NCBI RefSeq assembly: GCF_003634555.1
Contig: NZ_RBKS01000001.1
Coordinates: forward strand, 3,844,001-3,908,000
Length of the DNA: 64,000 nucleotides
Source: Frondihabitans australicus
GTDB taxonomy: Bacteria > Actinomycetota > Actinomycetes > Actinomycetales > Microbacteriaceae
Reading direction: 5' to 3'
The notes under the pieces: generated by a model
What the model was told of the DNA's origin: nothing
What the model saw: the letters and a program-made list of their open reading frames with translations, nothing else
The model's database searches: none
Part shown: piece by piece, positions 60,859-64,000 of the stretch
Position numbering within the stretch: position 1 is the stretch's first letter
Layout of the letters: each line of letters opens with the position of its first letter
Translations under genes and position numbers: made by a program

Positions 60859-62382
60859 ATGGGGAGCAGCGCCACGGGCGGTCACGTGACGGGCGGCAGC
60901 GTCGCCGCCGTCGACCTGGGGGCGACGAGCGGTCGCGTGATCCTGGGCCAGGTGGGGCCCTCGACGCTGCGCCTTCAGCACGTCGCGCGATTCCCGAACC
61001 GTCCCGTCGCGGTGCCCGAGGCGGGCGGCGTCGAGGGGCTGCACTGGGACATCCTCGGGCTGTGGCAGGCGATCGGCGACGGTCTCGCCGCCGCCGGGCG
61101 CGCCACGGGCGACCTGGCGTCGATCGGCGTCGACTCGTGGGCCGTCGACTACGGGCTGCTGCGGCAGGGGCGGCTGGTGGGGCTGCCGTACCACTACCGC
61201 GACGAGCGGACGGCGGGCGGCGGCGCCGGAGCCGGCGTCTCGCTCTCGAGCCTCACCGAGACCGATCTCTACGCCAGAACCGGGATCGCCAACCTCCCCT
61301 TCAACACGGTCTTCCAGCTCGCCGCCGACCGCGCCGCCGGCACCCTCGACCTCGCCGACCGCGCGCTGCTCGTCCCCGACCTCATCGGGCGGTGGCTGAC
61401 CGGCGTGGACGCCACCGAGCTCACCAACGCGTCGACGACGGGCATGCTCGCAGCGGGGGAGGAGGCCTGGGACGCCGAGATCCTCGCCGCGGCGGGGGTG
61501 CGGGCGGGTCTCTTTGCGCCGTTCGTGCCGCCCGGTGAGGCGGTCGGCGGGCTGCTGCGACCCCTGGCCTCGCGCGTGGGGCGCGACGTTCCGGTGACCG
61601 CGGTGGGATCGCACGACACCGCGTCGGCCGTGGTCGGCGCGCCGCTGCTCGACGACGAGTCGGCGTACCTGTCGAGCGGCACGTGGTCGCTGCTCGGCCT
61701 CGAGCTCGACCGGCCGATCGTGTCGGAGGAGGCGCGGCTCGCCGGGTTCACGAACGAGGGCGGTGTCGACTCCCGGGTGCGGTTCTTGAAGAACATCTCG
61801 GGGCTGTGGCTGCTGTCGGAGTCGATACGCGCGTGGGACGCCCAAGACGCGGGCGGCGGCGACGCGACCCGGACCGACGCCACTCGCTCGTCCGACCTGG
61901 CGTCGCTGCTCGCCGCCGCCGCCGACGTCACCGCCGAGGTGCCCGTCTTCGACGCCGCGGACGACTCGTTCACGGCGCCCGGCGACATGCCCGCGCGCAT
62001 CGCCGCGTGGTGCACCTCGCACGGGCTGAGGGCGCCCGAGTCGCGCCCCGAGTTCGTGCGCAGCATCCTGGAGTCGCTCGCCGCCGCCTACGCCGCCGCC
62101 CTCGACGAGGCCTCACGGCTCTCAGGGCGCAGGATCCGCACGCTCCACGTGGTCGGAGGCGGCTCGCAGAACGACCTGCTCTGCCGCCTCACCGCGGACC
62201 GCACCGGATGCACAGTGCTGGTCGGCCCCGTCGAGGCCACGGCGATCGGCAACGTGCTCGTCCAGGCGAGGGCCGCGGGGCTCGTGCCGCGCTCCTCGTC
62301 GCTGGAGTCGCTGCGGGCACTGGTGCGCTCGGCGTACCCGCCGCGCCGGTACGAGCCGTCGCCGGCTGCCGCGCGCGCCTGA
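60859..62382 (+). CDS. rhaB: Rhamnulokinase
   Basis: A 507-residue FGGY kinase that phosphorylates L-rhamnulose. AAVDLGATSGRVILG is the N-terminal phosphate motif; GIGVDSWAVDYGLL-like (IGVDSWAVDYGLL) and GSHDTASAVVGAP follow, and LHVVGGGSQNDLLCRLTADRTG is the C-terminal adenosine motif. GGGG precedes ATG. It is the last gene of the operon, followed by family A copy 5. Length is normal for RhaB. Confidence 0.95.
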   Translation: MGSSATGGHVTGGSVAAVDLGATSGRVILGQVGPSTLRLQHVARFPNRPVAVPEAGGVEGLHWDILGLWQAIGDGLAAAGRATGDLASIGVDSWAVDYGLLRQGRLVGLPYHYRDERTAGGGAGAGVSLSSLTETDLYARTGIANLPFNTVFQLAADRAAGTLDLADRALLVPDLIGRWLTGVDATELTNASTTGMLAAGEEAWDAEILAAAGVRAGLFAPFVPPGEAVGGLLRPLASRVGRDVPVTAVGSHDTASAVVGAPLLDDESAYLSSGTWSLLGLELDRPIVSEEARLAGFTNEGGVDSRVRFLKNISGLWLLSESIRAWDAQDAGGGDATRTDATRSSDLASLLAAAADVTAEVPVFDAADDSFTAPGDMPARIAAWCTSHGLRAPESRPEFVRSILESLAAAYAAALDEASRLSGRRIRTLHVVGGGSQNDLLCRLTADRTGCTVLVGPVEATAIGNVLVQARAAGLVPRSSSLESLRALVRSAYPPRRYEPSPAAARA

Positions 62383-62406
62383 CCGCGCCTGCGCGCCAGT
62401 TCTCGG

Positions 62407-62466
62407 CGCGACAAAACGCGACACCTGCGACGTGCTAGAGCGTCGCAGGTGTCGCGTTTTGTCGCG
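62407..62466. repeat. Palindromic element, family A, copy 5
   Basis: Arms 62407-62432 and 62441-62466 (26 bp, perfect) enclose the loop TGCTAGAG. It lies between the convergent ends of rhaB and lldD. Confidence 0.9.
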
Positions 62467-62477
62467 TGTGCGTGCCG

Positions 62478-63716
62478 CTACGCGCGGGGGCGCGGCGCCA
62501 GACGCTCCAGCTGGGTGACGTGCGCCGGCGTGAGCTCCTCGAGCGAGTGCGCGCCGAGGAGCTTCATCGTGCGGACGATCTGATCCTGCAGGATCGCGAT
62601 CATGCGGTCGACGCCCGCGCGCCCCCCTGCCATCAGCCCGTACAGGTAGGCGCGGCCGACGAGCGTGAACGAGGCGCCGAGCGCGATGGACGCGACGATG
62701 TCGGCGCCGTTCATGATGCCGGTGTCGACGATCACGTCGACGTCGCCGCCGACCTCGCGAACGACGGACGGCAGCAGGTGGAACGGGATCGGAGCACGGT
62801 CGAGCTGCCGGCCGCCGTGGTTCGACAGCACGATGCCGTCGACGCCCAGGTCGGCGAACTTCTTCGCGTCGTCGACGCTCTGCACGCCCTTGATCGCGAG
62901 CTTGCCCGGCCACATCTCACGGATGATCTTGAGGTCGTCGAAGCTGATCGTCGGGTCCATTGCGGCGTCCAGGAGCTCGCCAACGGTGCCCCCGGTCGAC
63001 GACAGCGAGGCGAACTCGAGCTTCGGGGTGGTGAGGAAGTCGATCCACCACCACGGCCGCGGAAGCGCGTTGATGACGGTCGAGGGCGTCAGCTGCGGCG
63101 GGATCGAGAAGCCGTTGCGCTTGTCGCGGAGCCGGGCGCCGGCGACGGGGGTGTCGACCGTGAACAGCAGGGTCTCGAATCCTGCGGCCGCCGCCCTCTC
63201 GACGAGTCCGTAGGAGATCTCGCGCTGGCGCATCACGTAGAGCTGGAACCAGTTGCGCCCGTTCGGGTTCTCGGCCTTGACGCCCTCGATCGAGGTCGTG
63301 CCGAGGGTCGAGAGCGAGAACGGGATTCCGGCGGCGGCGGCAGCACCCGCGCCCGCGATCTCGCCCTCGGTCTGCATGAGGCGCGTGAATCCGGTCGGGG
63401 CGATGCCGAACGGCAGGGTCGAGGTCGCCCCGAAGACGGTCGCCGTGGTGTCGACGTTCGCCACGTCGCGCAGCACCTGCGGGTGGAACTCGACGTCGCG
63501 GAACGCCTGCCGCGCCCGCTGGATCGAGATCTCGTTCTCGGCCGAGCCGTCGGTGTAGTCGAACGCGGCCTTGGGGGTGCGACGCTTGGCGATCGACCGC
63601 AGGTCTTCGATGGTGAGGGCGGCGTCGAGGCGCCGCTTCTTGCCGTCGAGCTCGGGCTTCTTGAACTGGAGGTACTCGAAGATGTCCTGGGGCTTGGGGA
63701 GCTGGCGCTGCGTCAT
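62478..63716 (-). CDS. lldD: L-lactate dehydrogenase, FMN-dependent (LldD type)
   Basis: A 412-residue alpha-hydroxyacid oxidase-family enzyme. [11 protein letters not shown], the catalytic His in [13 protein letters not shown], and the FMN-binding [11 protein letters not shown] and [12 protein letters not shown] are all visible. It oxidises L-lactate to pyruvate at the membrane and passes electrons to quinone. It is convergent with the rhamnose operon whose aldolase-dehydrogenase yields lactate, so the pair could finish rhamnose use. The regulator fragment upstream is probably its LldR-like repressor. Confidence 0.93.
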   Translation of the reverse strand: MTQRQLPKPQDIFEYLQFKKPELDGKKRRLDAALTIEDLRSIAKRRTPKAAFDYTDGSAENEISIQRARQAFRDVEFHPQVLRDVANVDTTATVFGATSTLPFGIAPTGFTRLMQTEGEIAGAGAAAAAGIPFSLSTLGTTSIEGVKAENPNGRNWFQLYVMRQREISYGLVERAAAAGFETLLFTVDTPVAGARLRDKRNGFSIPPQLTPSTVINALPRPWWWIDFLTTPKLEFASLSSTGGTVGELLDAAMDPTISFDDLKIIREMWPGKLAIKGVQSVDDAKKFADLGVDGIVLSNHGGRQLDRAPIPFHLLPSVVREVGGDVDVIVDTGIMNGADIVASIALGASFTLVGRAYLYGLMAGGRAGVDRMIAILQDQIVRTMKLLGAHSLEELTPAHVTQLERLAPRPRA

Positions 63717-63798
63717 CGCATTCCTTCTGTGTGGGTCGGCCGGGGCTGGTCGGCCCGGCTGGTCGAGTTCGGTGGCCGGTGTCTGGGCGGCCTGAGGG

Positions 63799-64000
63799 TC
63801 AGGGTCGTGGTCGGTGGTGCTCGGCGAGCGTCGCCCGGTCGACGTGGTCGAGCAGGCGGTCGCGGGAGGTCTCGATGTGCTCGCGCACGAGCCGTGCGGC
63901 CTCGTCGGGCGTTCCTGAGACGACGGCGCGCAGGATCAGCGAGTGCTGCCCGGCGATATCGCTCGGCGGCCACAGCGAGTTCGCGTCGACCTGCCCGATG
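63799..64000 (-). CDS. FCD-domain regulator, C-terminal part (cut by window edge)
   Basis: The last 67 codons of a minus-strand gene whose start lies beyond the window. The translated end [33 protein letters not shown] is the final helix pair of a GntR/FCD ligand domain, ending in HHRPRP. It is 82 nt upstream of lldD in the same direction, so it may be an LldR-like regulator of lactate use. The gap between (63717-63798) shows no gene; GAAGGA precedes lldD. Confidence 0.8.
   Translation of the reverse strand, partial: IGQVDANSLWPPSDIAGQHSLILRAVVSGTPDEAARLVREHIETSRDRLLDHVDRATLAEHHRPRP

Noticed and set aside
56224-62022. Very long open frame on the minus strand across the LacI and rhamnose genes
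   Set aside because: It runs antisense to three clear enzymes, is Arg/Val/Asp-rich and has no recognised motif. It is a GC-content shadow.

Overview
The window is about 70% GC and densely coded, with strong use of G or C at third codon positions. Gene content points to an actinobacterium, most likely a Micrococcales/Microbacteriaceae relative: an Rpf-like LysM protein, an NADP/F420-type reductase, an alanine dehydrogenase with a divergent Lrp regulator, a Clp ATPase behind HspR-type (HAIR) operators, an ECF sigma factor with TPR tail beside DGPF proteins, and many genes whose -10 box lies 6 nt before the start codon (leaderless mRNAs). The genus cannot be fixed from sequence alone. No rRNA, tRNA, CRISPR array, insertion sequence or prophage was seen.

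Layout. 1-1.9 kb: 3' part of a GH2 beta-galactosidase. 2-10 kb: a catabolic locus with a GntR/FCD regulator, a divergent GntP permease, a TetR regulator and a tightly overlapping minus-strand operon (sugar-phosphate isomerase, DAK-type kinase, RpiB-like, PdxA-like, TIM-like); the GntP promoter and the operon promoter carry the same palindrome. 10-15 kb: aldehyde dehydrogenase, uracil-DNA-glycosylase-like protein, bifunctional penicillin-binding protein, cysteine hydrolase. 15-24.8 kb: MocR regulator with a divergent small ORF and an MFS exporter, ClpC-like unfoldase, stress protein, AraC regulator, sugar kinase. 24.8-36 kb: ASCH protein, S9 peptidase, a flavinylation-based membrane redox operon, MFS exporters and a large FAD/Fe-S hydroxyacid dehydrogenase. 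36-43.8 kb: TetR, small unknown proteins, a secreted Cys-containing protein coupled to a 4-TM protein, FUSC exporter, Rpf-LysM protein, a VapBC pair. 43.8-49 kb: LuxR-type ATPase regulator, alanine dehydrogenase and its Lrp regulator. 49-54 kb: an Abi-like HEPN protein, CE7 esterase, small secreted/membrane proteins, an SGNH-GAF fusion, rhamnose mutarotase. 54-64 kb: ECF sigma/DGPF operon, LacI regulator, rhamnose operon (isomerase, aldolase-dehydrogenase, kinase), L-lactate dehydrogenase and the end of an FCD regulator.

How parts work together. Rhamnose genes would take L-rhamnose to DHAP and lactaldehyde/lactate, and LldD next to them can oxidise lactate to pyruvate. The GntP/PdxA/DAK/RpiB/TIM locus looks like a pathway for a short sugar acid or polyol, ending in DHAP or erythrose 4-phosphate; its substrate is not known.

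The most unusual features are a family of five near-perfect palindromes with 25-26 bp arms and variable 6-8 nt loops lying between genes, a second 90-nt inverted-repeat element present twice, convergent genes that share a CTAG so that both stop codons overlap, and a possible secreted peptide/immunity-type pair at 37.9-38.9 kb.
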